A DNA stretch of 64,000 nt from Pseudoalteromonas flavipulchra NCIMB 2033 = ATCC BAA-314 (GTDB taxonomy: Bacteria > Pseudomonadota > Gammaproteobacteria > Enterobacterales > Alteromonadaceae), in NCBI GenBank assembly GCA_000814665.1, contig JWIH01000024.1:62001-126000 (forward strand). Direction: 5' to 3'. The notes under the pieces were generated by a model. That model saw nothing but the letters and a program-made list of their open reading frames with translations, searched no databases and was not told where the DNA came from. Made by a program: the position numbers and the translations under genes. Positions 17,988 through 25,927 of this stretch are shown here, one piece after another (position 1 is the first letter of the stretch; each line of letters opens with the position of its first letter).

Positions 17988-19241
17988 TTACTTTTGCTGA
18001 GTCTGTATCAGCGAAACAGTGATTTTGGCCCCGCCCAGCGCGGGGCTTTTTTGAATTACAATGGTACCGCCAAAACGAGTGACTATACGTTGCACAAAGG
18101 CCAAACCAATGCCATACCCTGATTGCGATTGAGAATCGTCGCGATAAAACGGTAGTAGCACTTTGTCTCGAACCTCGTTACTTATACCTATTCCATCGTC
18201 TTCAATTATAAGCTTAACCTTGTCATTATCGACTCGGGTTGCTAGTGATACTTTAGCGTTGGCATATTTTATCGCGTTAGATAATAAGTTATTGATTAGC
18301 ATGCGTAAGTACTGACCTTCACCGATGACCCAGCAAGGTTTTGACGACAGTTTTAGTGTTAAGTCATGATGGTGGGCGTTATTAGCTAACTGGCGAGTCA
18401 TCGCATTCAAGTCAACAGGCTGAAGTTCCACGTCGTCAAGACGGTGCTGCAATCTTGCGTAATCTAAAATAGCATCAATCACTTGCTCCATTTCATCAAG
18501 GTTTTGGTTGATCCTATTTTCGTACTGTGTCCGCAGCTCATCATCATGAGTTTCAACCAGTGTGTCTAGCCCCATTCTTACCCTTGCAAGTGGCGTACGT
18601 AACTCATGAGAAAGTCCGCTGCTTAATAGCTTCATGTCAGTCATTAACCCGGCTATTTGTCGTGCCATTTGATTAAACGCTTGCTCAATATCCTTTAAGT
18701 ACCATACCGTACCGACTTGCACGCGGGCGTTGAGTTCGCCTTTACCCAGCTGATGTGCGGCATTTTTGAGCTTTAACAGTCTGGCAATAAATGGGGTTAA
18801 AAAGGCGACGACGACAACGATAACGATAGCGTAAAATAACAAGGTCATGAGCAGGCCATATTTAGTCTGCAATTGCTTCTGCATTGTTAAAATATAGACA
18901 CTTTCTTGGTTTATAAGTATGCAAGCGCTTACTGATGATTCGCTTTCGAGGTAAATAAACCGCTGTTGAGAGAGTTTGCGGCTTAAGCTCACAGGAAGTG
19001 GATAGTCGGCTCTTGGTACAAGTTGAGCGGTTAGTGTTTGGTGCAGTGGGATCGCAATAATTTGTGATTCAGGTATGTTGTCTTTAGCCATTGCGGCAAT
19101 AATTGGTGCGGTTGTGCTAAGTGGATCGTAGTGGGCTTCATTATTCTCTGAGGATGAGGCGATAAGTGTGTCAAATATCAGACCTGTGATAACGCTTGCG
19201 AGCGTTAAGATGGTTAGCAAAGCAAACACGAAGCGCCACAT
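17988..19241 (-). CDS. Sensor histidine kinase, cassette 2
   Basis: A 417-aa kinase: TM1 (about 3-22), a periplasmic domain of about 110 residues, TM2 (about 130-150), HAMP, an H-box with His212 in LSHELRTPLARVR, an N-box NNLLSNAIKYANAK, a G1 box EDDGIGIS and a G2 box SGYGIGLAFVQRI. The start is the ATG at 19241, overlapping the regulator's TAA as TAATG. It is paralogous to the cassette 1 kinase, but the periplasmic sensors differ visibly, so the two probably read different signals. Confidence 0.92.
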   Translation of the reverse strand: MWRFVFALLTILTLASVITGLIFDTLIASSSENNEAHYDPLSTTAPIIAAMAKDNIPESQIIAIPLHQTLTAQLVPRADYPLPVSLSRKLSQQRFIYLESESSVSACILINQESVYILTMQKQLQTKYGLLMTLLFYAIVIVVVVAFLTPFIARLLKLKNAAHQLGKGELNARVQVGTVWYLKDIEQAFNQMARQIAGLMTDMKLLSSGLSHELRTPLARVRMGLDTLVETHDDELRTQYENRINQNLDEMEQVIDAILDYARLQHRLDDVELQPVDLNAMTRQLANNAHHHDLTLKLSSKPCWVIGEGQYLRMLINNLLSNAIKYANAKVSLATRVDNDKVKLIIEDDGIGISNEVRDKVLLPFYRDDSQSQSGYGIGLAFVQRIVTRFGGTIVIQKSPALGGAKITVSLIQTQQK

Positions 19242-19933
19242 TACCACACGTCCTTCGCCAACTGATATCCTTTACCCCATACCGTCTTTATTTTAAATGG
19301 GTTTTGGCCATCATCACCTAGCTTCTTTCTCAGTCGCGAAACACGCAAATCTATAGAGCGGTCAAACCCATCATAATCAAATCCTCTGAGTGCTTTAGTA
19401 AGCTCATCTCGGGTAACAATTTTTCCGGCTTTACTGGCAAGTACCCAAAGCGCATCAAACTCATTGCTGGATAAGTTAACGGGCTGCCCAGCAAAAGTAA
19501 CGCTTCTGTCTTCTTTATTGATATAGAGAGCGCCAAACTCAAGTGTTTGTTTGGGAGCGGTATCTTGAGGATGATGGCGCCTTAATAGCGCTTTTATGCG
19601 AGTTTCTAATAACCTGCCTCTTACTGGCTTTTTGAGATAGTCGTCAGCACCCATCTCTAAGCCGATAATTTCATCAATTTCCTCATCCCTTGCTGTTAGC
19701 ATTAATATTGGGATGCTTAGCGACTGACGAAGTTGCTTGCAGACTTCAAAGCCATCTAAACTTGGCAGCATACCGTCTAAAATCACCAAATCGGGAGGAC
19801 AGGCTAAAACGTGCTCCAGCCCGTCTTGACCATCATGATATAGCCCCACTGAAAATCCCTTGGTAGAGAGGTAATCACTCAGCCACTGGGCCAATTCTTT
19901 ATCGTCTTCTATTAGGACTAACTCGGCTACCAC
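19241..19933 (-). CDS. OmpR/PhoB-family response regulator, cassette 2
   Basis: A 230-aa protein: receiver Asp53 in ILDGMLPSLDG and Lys in DYLKKPV, with a winged helix containing LSSNEFDALWVLASKAG and FDRSIDLRVSRLRKKLGDD. I chose GTG at 19933 (MVAELVLIEDD), placed 6 bases after AGGAG; the longer reading would overlap the DUF3019 gene. The recognition region matches cassette 1 closely (D-RS-D-R-SRLRKKLGD), so cross-talk at DNA level is possible (inference). Confidence 0.92.
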   Translation of the reverse strand: MVAELVLIEDDKELAQWLSDYLSTKGFSVGLYHDGQDGLEHVLACPPDLVILDGMLPSLDGFEVCKQLRQSLSIPILMLTARDEEIDEIIGLEMGADDYLKKPVRGRLLETRIKALLRRHHPQDTAPKQTLEFGALYINKEDRSVTFAGQPVNLSSNEFDALWVLASKAGKIVTRDELTKALRGFDYDGFDRSIDLRVSRLRKKLGDDGQNPFKIKTVWGKGYQLAKDVW

Positions 19934-19941
19934 AACTACTC

Positions 19942-20313
19942 CTAGAAAAGTCGCCAACGCACGGCGTTACTTTTTTGTTGTTTAAACACCCAAGCATATT
20001 GCAGAGCATAGCTTGCGAGAATATCCTTGTTATCTTCTAAGGTAATAAGCAAATCTTTCTCAACTAAAATCTCGCCTTGCCAACTCGCGGTTTTTTGCTG
20101 CTGCCAACAAACCAGCTCTTTTTCATCGGCATGGAGACAAAAGTTACCGGCCACAGAGGTTTGCCAGGTCACTGAGAGGTCGATAAAACATTGCTGACCT
20201 TGTTCGAGCGCAACACATTGCCCTGGTTTTACGGTCCATACGGGGACGTTAATTTCTTCTTTCGCTTGAGTTTGCATTGCGAGTAGGGCTAAGCCAAATA
20301 GTCGTTTTTTCAT
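19942..20313 (-). CDS. DUF3019 exported protein, cassette 2
   Basis: A 123-aa protein with a signal peptide (MKKRLFGLALLAMQTQA) and the DUF3019 cysteine pattern (GQCVALEQGQQCFIDL, FCLHADEKELVCW). I chose the ATG at 20313 because GGAGCTAAAT precedes it and it gives a proper leader; longer readings run into the MipA gene. Function unknown. The last residues are WRLF; cassette 1 ends DWSVF, so the C terminus is similar. Confidence 0.82.
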   Translation of the reverse strand: MKKRLFGLALLAMQTQAKEEINVPVWTVKPGQCVALEQGQQCFIDLSVTWQTSVAGNFCLHADEKELVCWQQQKTASWQGEILVEKDLLITLEDNKDILASYALQYAWVFKQQKSNAVRWRLF

Positions 20314-20323
20314 ATTTAGCTCC

Positions 20324-21115
20324 TCAAAAAACGTAGCTAAGTGACAAGCCAATGCTTTCACCATGCTCAATTCTATCGTTAAAACTGACAATTGCTTTGG
20401 TGATAGGACTATCCATAATACCTGATGCATATTTGGTGTAGCTGACGTGGCCATCGACTATCCAATTTTCTGTTAAAGCGCGTGAAAATCCGAGCTTTAC
20501 CCCAAGATTAGCCCCGCCTTTGGCATCGTAACCTTTAAATGGTGCGCCACCGTAGTAATAATCTAACATGGCCGAGTTTCGGTATTGTGCACCGACTGCG
20601 CTATAAAAGTGCCAGTTTTTGTATTGCCAGGGTTTAGAGATCCATAATGAAGCGTAGCTACCATCTGAATAATCTGAGTTAATCACTTTTGGTGCAACAA
20701 TAGCTCTAATTTGTAAGCCAAATACATCCCCTGTAGCTCTTACCCCAAGATAAGACGAAGTGTTTAGCTCATAGCGAGTCCCGCCAAAACGGTAATTTAT
20801 TCGCCCATGAGCGGTTGAGAGTAGGGCATCAAATTCCCAATTTTCTGTTTCATAAAACTGATAACCGAGTGCAAGTGCTGGGTCAAACTTCTCAGCGCGG
20901 CCTGGAAATTCGACAAATAGACCATTACTAAAATAGTAGGCGCCATGTACAGTGGGCGAAAACGAGGTCTCGGCATTATTGTAAATATCGCTGTTGTAAT
21001 TTATCCCGTAACCAATGGCCAAATAGCCGTGACCTTCTTTTTTTGCGTTAGTGCTTTTGGCCTGCGCTGCACTTGCGGCCATAAGCACGGCTGCAATCAA
21101 TAAATGTGTTTTCAT
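20324..21115 (-). CDS. MipA/OmpV family outer-membrane protein, cassette 2
   Basis: A 263-aa protein with signal peptide MKTHLLIAAVLMAASAAQA, beta-barrel strands (GYLAIGYGINYNSDIY, PTVHGAYYFSNGLFVEFPG) and a terminal Phe (LSLSYVF). The region MLDYYYGGAPF aligns with VDYYYGIDKAD of cassette 1, a shared family motif. It leads the second operon. Outer membrane. Confidence 0.85.
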   Translation of the reverse strand: MKTHLLIAAVLMAASAAQAKSTNAKKEGHGYLAIGYGINYNSDIYNNAETSFSPTVHGAYYFSNGLFVEFPGRAEKFDPALALGYQFYETENWEFDALLSTAHGRINYRFGGTRYELNTSSYLGVRATGDVFGLQIRAIVAPKVINSDYSDGSYASLWISKPWQYKNWHFYSAVGAQYRNSAMLDYYYGGAPFKGYDAKGGANLGVKLGFSRALTENWIVDGHVSYTKYASGIMDSPITKAIVSFNDRIEHGESIGLSLSYVF

Positions 21116-21174
21116 AGCAATTTCTATTAGTTATTAATTTGCTAGTTACTGTAGTGAGTGTAAGCGAGTATAGC

Positions 21175-21210
21175 TGTATCGACTTTCTGCAAGTTGTATC
21201 GAATTGTATC
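21175..21210 (-). promoter_or_regulatory. Triple TGTATC repeats upstream of cassette 2
   Basis: TGTATC occurs at 21175, 21195 and 21205, that is 20 and 10 bp apart, on one face of the helix. This spacing suits tandem binding of OmpR-family dimers. It is 60-95 bp upstream of the MipA-type start, so autoregulation by the cassette's regulator is plausible. Confidence 0.45.
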
Positions 21211-21361
21211 CAGCTTGTTCTGGCTTTCCATAATGGTCTGACATTATGCCTGAAAATAAAGGAAGTCGTTACTGTTTGATACATTTTGAAAAAGTCAGAG
21301 ACAGCATGGCGTGCATACCTTAGTTATTGTTTTATCACTTAAACGAAACGAGGTATTTCTC

Positions 21362-22519
21362 ATGAGAACACTAAAACTGGTCACATTATTGTGTGGTGGT
21401 CTGTCGTTATTTGGTTGTAATGACGGCCCATCGACGTCTAACCCTAAACCGAGCCCTGTCTCTCCTCCCATAGCCGAAGTTGATTTTCAAGCGATGCTCG
21501 AACAAAGTGTTGCAGTCGGTATTCCAGGTATTGTGCTCTATATTGACTCGCCTACGCTTCAATTTTATGGTGCGGCTGGTTTAGCAGATAAAGAAAACAC
21601 GATACCCATGACCACGGACGCTAGGATCCCAAATGGCAGTGCGGGGAAAAAAGTAACAGCGCTCTTAATGGCGATGTTGCATGAACAACAGTTATTAGAT
21701 CTAGATGCACCGATAAGTGACTATTTGTCTGACGAACTTTTACAACAGATAGAAAACAGTGACGAAATGTATGTTCGGCAGTTACTCAATCATACGGCTG
21801 GATTATATGATTATCTCAATGATGCTAACGGTGAATTTTTTGCTGCAGTATTACAACAGCCAGACTTAATAAAAACGGATAGCTTTGCACTGCAGTTTGC
21901 CCTCAATCAAGAAGCCAATTTCAAACCCGGAGCTGCGTGGAAATATTCTAATACCGGATATTTATTGGCGGGCCTAATTATGGATAAAGTTTTGGGGGAG
22001 CATCACTCAAAGGCGATGCGTGAGTATATCTTTGAACCATTTGGCTTAAGTAGTATGAGTTATGGAGGAATCGAAAAGGCGTTTGGTGAAATTGCATCAG
22101 GGTACTTTGTTGATGATGAGGGCAATGAAATTAATACGCAGCCTTACTATGCCAATATTGGTGTGGCTGATGCACCGATTGTATCGACGGCTAAGGACCT
22201 TGGTGACTTATTTAAAATCATAATAACGAGCCCTGATATTCCCGCTAAGGTGCGTGAGCAATTGCTAGGCGAATCTGTATGGGTGGATACTGATGTCACC
22301 GGACAGCAATACAGCATGGGTATCTTTAGCGAGCAAGTCGGAAATAAACCGGTTTATCATCATAACGGTGCTGAGATTGGGTACGCGACGTTAAATTGGT
22401 ATCTGCCGTCAGAAAGCATGGTTATGAGTGCAATTATTAATTGCCAAGGCTACAACCAATGCAATGCAGAGATTGACAAAATCTCAGATAAGTTACGCGA
22501 TACACTTTTTGGTTTGTAA
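21362..22519 (+). CDS. Serine hydrolase lipoprotein, class C beta-lactamase/DD-peptidase fold
   Basis: A 385-aa protein with a lipobox (LSLFGC, Cys19) and the three catalytic motifs of the family: SxxK in GSAGKKVTALLM, YxN in KYSNTGYL and HxG in YHHNGAEIGY. Relatives include D-aminopeptidases, esterases and carboxypeptidases; a true beta-lactamase would show the same folds, so substrate is undecided. The ATG at 21362 follows a GAGG site. It stands alone, next to the MipA cassette promoter region. Confidence 0.85.
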   Translation: MRTLKLVTLLCGGLSLFGCNDGPSTSNPKPSPVSPPIAEVDFQAMLEQSVAVGIPGIVLYIDSPTLQFYGAAGLADKENTIPMTTDARIPNGSAGKKVTALLMAMLHEQQLLDLDAPISDYLSDELLQQIENSDEMYVRQLLNHTAGLYDYLNDANGEFFAAVLQQPDLIKTDSFALQFALNQEANFKPGAAWKYSNTGYLLAGLIMDKVLGEHHSKAMREYIFEPFGLSSMSYGGIEKAFGEIASGYFVDDEGNEINTQPYYANIGVADAPIVSTAKDLGDLFKIIITSPDIPAKVREQLLGESVWVDTDVTGQQYSMGIFSEQVGNKPVYHHNGAEIGYATLNWYLPSESMVMSAIINCQGYNQCNAEIDKISDKLRDTLFGL

Positions 22520-22524
22520 AGATA

Positions 22525-22548
22525 AGGGGCTACTCAGTAGTAGCCCCT
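22525..22548. terminator. Bidirectional terminator hairpin
   Basis: A perfect 10-bp stem (AGGGGCTACT, loop CAGT, AGTAGCCCCT) lies between convergent genes. Confidence 0.7.
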
Positions 22549-22565
22549 CAAGTCAATGCAGAAGT

Positions 22566-25500
22566 CTAAAACTGGTATTTTGCTCCAATAAACGCAAAAC
22601 GTCCTACACCTGAGCCGTAGGCACTATCAAAGTTACCTGAGCCGCCGACGATAAACGGACCTTTTTCATCAAATAGGTTATTCACACCACCATAAACAGA
22701 GAGAGTGCGGTTATCGCCTAGCTCCATGCTGTAGTTTACCGTTAAGCTATGAGTCGTAACTGATGGCAGCGCACCTTGCCAGAGCGGCTCTGGATCTGCG
22801 ATACAGCTTGTCTCACCAGCTGTACAGCGTTCGTTATTTTTGGCGATAGCAGCTTGCCAGTCTTCATATCTCGAACGGCTGGCTTCCACTGCACCTTTAT
22901 ATTTTGTGCTCCAGCGTACACGCCAATCATTCTTATACCAAGTCAGTGAAATAGCGCCTTTGTCTTCAAAGATATCGGTGTTGAGGTAGCCTTCATAAAG
23001 GTCTTCGTATTGTCCATCAGGACCCGTACTGGTGATTGAGTATTCGATCACGTGTGTCCAATCGGCTTTCACCTTAAAGCTACCGTAATCGCTAGCGTCA
23101 TACACATATTCTAGTGCGATATCGTAACCTTTAGTGCGGATCTCATCCGTGTTGATGACACGTTGATTGACTTCATAAATCTGCCCTTCTTCATCGCGTT
23201 TAATATCACGACAAAACTCGTTACTGTCACCGAATTCCATAGACGAAGCGTAACAAAACTTAATGATGTCTTCGTTAGCAAGTGAGCTTACCGCATCATC
23301 AATTTGAATATCGTAGTAATCTAGCGCAATTCTAAAATCCGGTGCAAAGGAAGGCGCTAAAGATAAACCAATGGTGATGGTATCTGCGGTTTCCTCAAAC
23401 AGCTCGCTATTTCCTGAGTTGGGTGAGTAGCCGTTATTTTCGTCTTCAAAAGTACCTTCAGTGGCGATAGCGGCTTGTATTCCCGCATCTTTACGGCAAT
23501 TGTCGTGGCCTGCATCTGTTGACGTCGCGGTAACACCATCACAGATATCATCAAAGCTATCATAGTCACCACGAGGTGGTGACATAAGCTCGGTGATTGT
23601 CGGTGCTCTCATAGCTCGAGCCCAGTTTGCACGAATGGAATAACCTTCGATTGGCTCATAAATAAAGCCAGCCTTGTAACTTTGGATTAATCCCGTATTT
23701 GCCCAACTGTAATCTGCGATACGAGCAGAGACCTCGGCGCTAAGCGATTTTGCCATTGGTGCGTCTTTTAATAGCGGTAACGATAATTCACCGAAGATTT
23801 CACGAACACTTACATCGCCTTCAAATGTGGGCACATAGTTAAACGTGACGCCACCATTTGGCACGTTGGTCGATACGCTCTGTGTATCTTTTCTGTATTC
23901 AAAACCAAAAGCTGAAGCAACGGCGCCTGCTGGGAGTTCAAATAAATCACCAGTAACAAATCCAGATACCGTTACCTGATCAATATCCGTTGTAATGGAA
24001 GGATTGGCGCGAATATAGTCTGCCGCCTCAGGTGTGATTGAGCCTTCACCGAATAAATTAATTGGTACACAGCCTTGGCTACGTGCTTGCTCGTCTTTAC
24101 ACTGAATCGTACCATCAGCAAGGCGCTCAGCATTTAGCGCCTGTTTAACTCGCGCAACGTAGATTTCGTTACTGCGGGTTTGTTCTTGCTTAAATTTGCC
24201 GTAGCCAACAGAAACATCCCACTCCCAGTCATCCCAAATATAACCGCGTAGACCGCCCCATGTTCTGATTGTTGTTCTTTCATTACTATTCACTATGTTA
24301 CCGACCTCTGTGAATAGTCGATCCCAGGTCACACCTTTTGAGCTTGCCTTATCTCGAATTGCTTCTGGCATATATGGATTATCATAAGGAATACGGCCCA
24401 TACAGTCTGAGCCAAATTGATTACTGTTTGGGTCATAGGTCACAATTGCGTCGCACTCGTCTTCGCTTTCAGGCGACTTTACATTGCGAGAGGTGTTGCG
24501 GCTGTACTGCAATTGAAAGTAAGCTTCTGTACCTGAGTCAAACTCATACTCTGTTTTTACTGCCGCTGAGAGGTCTTTGTCAGGCACCTTTAACATTGTA
24601 AATTGCTCAAAGTCGATGCCGTGAAGTTCTTCTTGCCAATCATCCCTTAAGGTTGTGCCGTCATACCAAAAGCCTGAATCGGGTTTAAAGCTACTTGATT
24701 CGTTAAATACACCACCTGGAATTGAATCGCTTAAACTTGTCCACTGGGATTTATCAATATCTCTCATGCAGTGATAGGCACTTTTTGTATCAGGGTCGTA
24801 GTTGGCAGTGAGCATCACGTTGCACATACGGTCGGTATCGTAGTCCCAGCTATTTTGTTGCTGTGCACGCTTTCTATCCCAGTAGCTTAGTCCTTTTTCT
24901 TCGTCGTAAGTAGCACTGACAAATAAGTAGCCTTTACCATTATCGTAAGTCGTACCGTAATCAGCATTTACCGTATATTCACGAGCGCCGCCTTCGGTAC
25001 TTTCACCACCACGAGCACTAAATGTAGCCCCTTCTTGATCTTGCTGAGTTATGATGTTCACAACACCTGCAACTGCATCGGAGCCATAAGCCGCTGACGC
25101 ACCACCGGTAATGATTTCAACTCGCTCAACCATACCTTTGGGGATGGTTGATAGGCTTACATAGTTGCCTGAATAACTGTTAGAAACTACTCGTCTACCA
25201 TCAATCAAAGTTAGCGTCCTACTGACACCTAGCTCGCGTAAGTCGATAGTTGAAAGCCCAGTATTTTGAACACTGCTTTGCGAGTTACCATTGCCTGTAC
25301 CTTCACTGACCTGAGGCATTTCTTCAAAAAGAATATCTGAAAGCGAACCGAAGCCTGCATCATTGAGAGACTCAGCCCCCATAGTGGCGATAGGAGTAGG
25401 TACCGAAAAGCTATCACGCTTGATACGAGAACCGGTGATGACGATTTTTTCTAGTGCTTTATCTTCACCTTGCGTTTTAACTACCGAACTACTTTGTTCA

Positions 25501-25601
25501 ACTTGTTGGCGGTCGATTTGTTGCTCTTCTGCAGTTGCTGTATTGCTACATGCGAGCGCAATAGACAGGGCGAGTAATTTAATATTATTGTTAGGTGACA
25601 C
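22566..25601 (-). CDS. TonB-dependent receptor, peptide/oligosaccharide class
   Basis: A 1011-aa receptor with a signal peptide (NIKLLALSIALACSNTATA), the TonB-box/plug start KIVITGSRI, plug motifs RTLTLIDGRRVV and ITGGASAAYGSDAVAGVVNI, and a C-terminal barrel ending in AKYQF. Large Cys-containing extracellular loops are visible. I chose GTG at 25601, preceded by GAGGGA; an upstream ATG gives an unlikely 34-residue pre-leader. The ligand is unknown. It is divergent from a ToxR-like regulator, a common receptor/regulator pairing in this order. Confidence 0.9.
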   Translation of the reverse strand: MSPNNNIKLLALSIALACSNTATAEEQQIDRQQVEQSSSVVKTQGEDKALEKIVITGSRIKRDSFSVPTPIATMGAESLNDAGFGSLSDILFEEMPQVSEGTGNGNSQSSVQNTGLSTIDLRELGVSRTLTLIDGRRVVSNSYSGNYVSLSTIPKGMVERVEIITGGASAAYGSDAVAGVVNIITQQDQEGATFSARGGESTEGGAREYTVNADYGTTYDNGKGYLFVSATYDEEKGLSYWDRKRAQQQNSWDYDTDRMCNVMLTANYDPDTKSAYHCMRDIDKSQWTSLSDSIPGGVFNESSSFKPDSGFWYDGTTLRDDWQEELHGIDFEQFTMLKVPDKDLSAAVKTEYEFDSGTEAYFQLQYSRNTSRNVKSPESEDECDAIVTYDPNSNQFGSDCMGRIPYDNPYMPEAIRDKASSKGVTWDRLFTEVGNIVNSNERTTIRTWGGLRGYIWDDWEWDVSVGYGKFKQEQTRSNEIYVARVKQALNAERLADGTIQCKDEQARSQGCVPINLFGEGSITPEAADYIRANPSITTDIDQVTVSGFVTGDLFELPAGAVASAFGFEYRKDTQSVSTNVPNGGVTFNYVPTFEGDVSVREIFGELSLPLLKDAPMAKSLSAEVSARIADYSWANTGLIQSYKAGFIYEPIEGYSIRANWARAMRAPTITELMSPPRGDYDSFDDICDGVTATSTDAGHDNCRKDAGIQAAIATEGTFEDENNGYSPNSGNSELFEETADTITIGLSLAPSFAPDFRIALDYYDIQIDDAVSSLANEDIIKFCYASSMEFGDSNEFCRDIKRDEEGQIYEVNQRVINTDEIRTKGYDIALEYVYDASDYGSFKVKADWTHVIEYSITSTGPDGQYEDLYEGYLNTDIFEDKGAISLTWYKNDWRVRWSTKYKGAVEASRSRYEDWQAAIAKNNERCTAGETSCIADPEPLWQGALPSVTTHSLTVNYSMELGDNRTLSVYGGVNNLFDEKGPFIVGGSGNFDSAYGSGVGRFAFIGAKYQF

Positions 25602-25927
25602 GGGAGTCCCTCTTTTAATTTCTGATTGTTGTTTATTTATTAGATAGTTAGGGCTTATTGAAAGAAGTACACACCTCATTGTTTTGACTAAGCAAAAAAG
25701 CACTGCACCTCATTTTAGCCATTGTGACCGTCACTATGATTCATGCAACGAATTGGACATCTATTCTTTGACGTTTTTAACTCTATTTAATATCTATTCT
25801 AAAATAAGTATATAATTCAATTTGTTAAATCTTATTTCTTGAGGTGTTGCATTGTTGCCATGATGTTTGTCGCGTTACTTTTGTCTTTTGGTCGCTAATT
25901 TAGGTATGATTTACAACGTATTTACTC
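25602..25927. promoter_or_regulatory. Divergent promoter region with ATCTATTCT direct repeat
   Basis: This 326-bp stretch between the TonB receptor and the ToxR-like regulator has no supported gene. It is AT-rich and carries a perfect 9-bp direct repeat ATCTATTCT at 25759-25767 and 25792-25800, 33 bp apart (about three helical turns), a candidate site for the winged-helix regulator. Confidence 0.4.

Noticed and set aside
21362..22519. True beta-lactamase conferring resistance
   Set aside because: The catalytic motifs are shared with DD-peptidases and esterases; the lipoprotein anchor and lack of a regulator argue against a dedicated resistance gene, so only the fold is claimed.
24338..24601. 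87-codon plus-strand frame within the TonB receptor gene
   Set aside because: It is antisense to a long, clearly functional receptor and shows no independent evidence.
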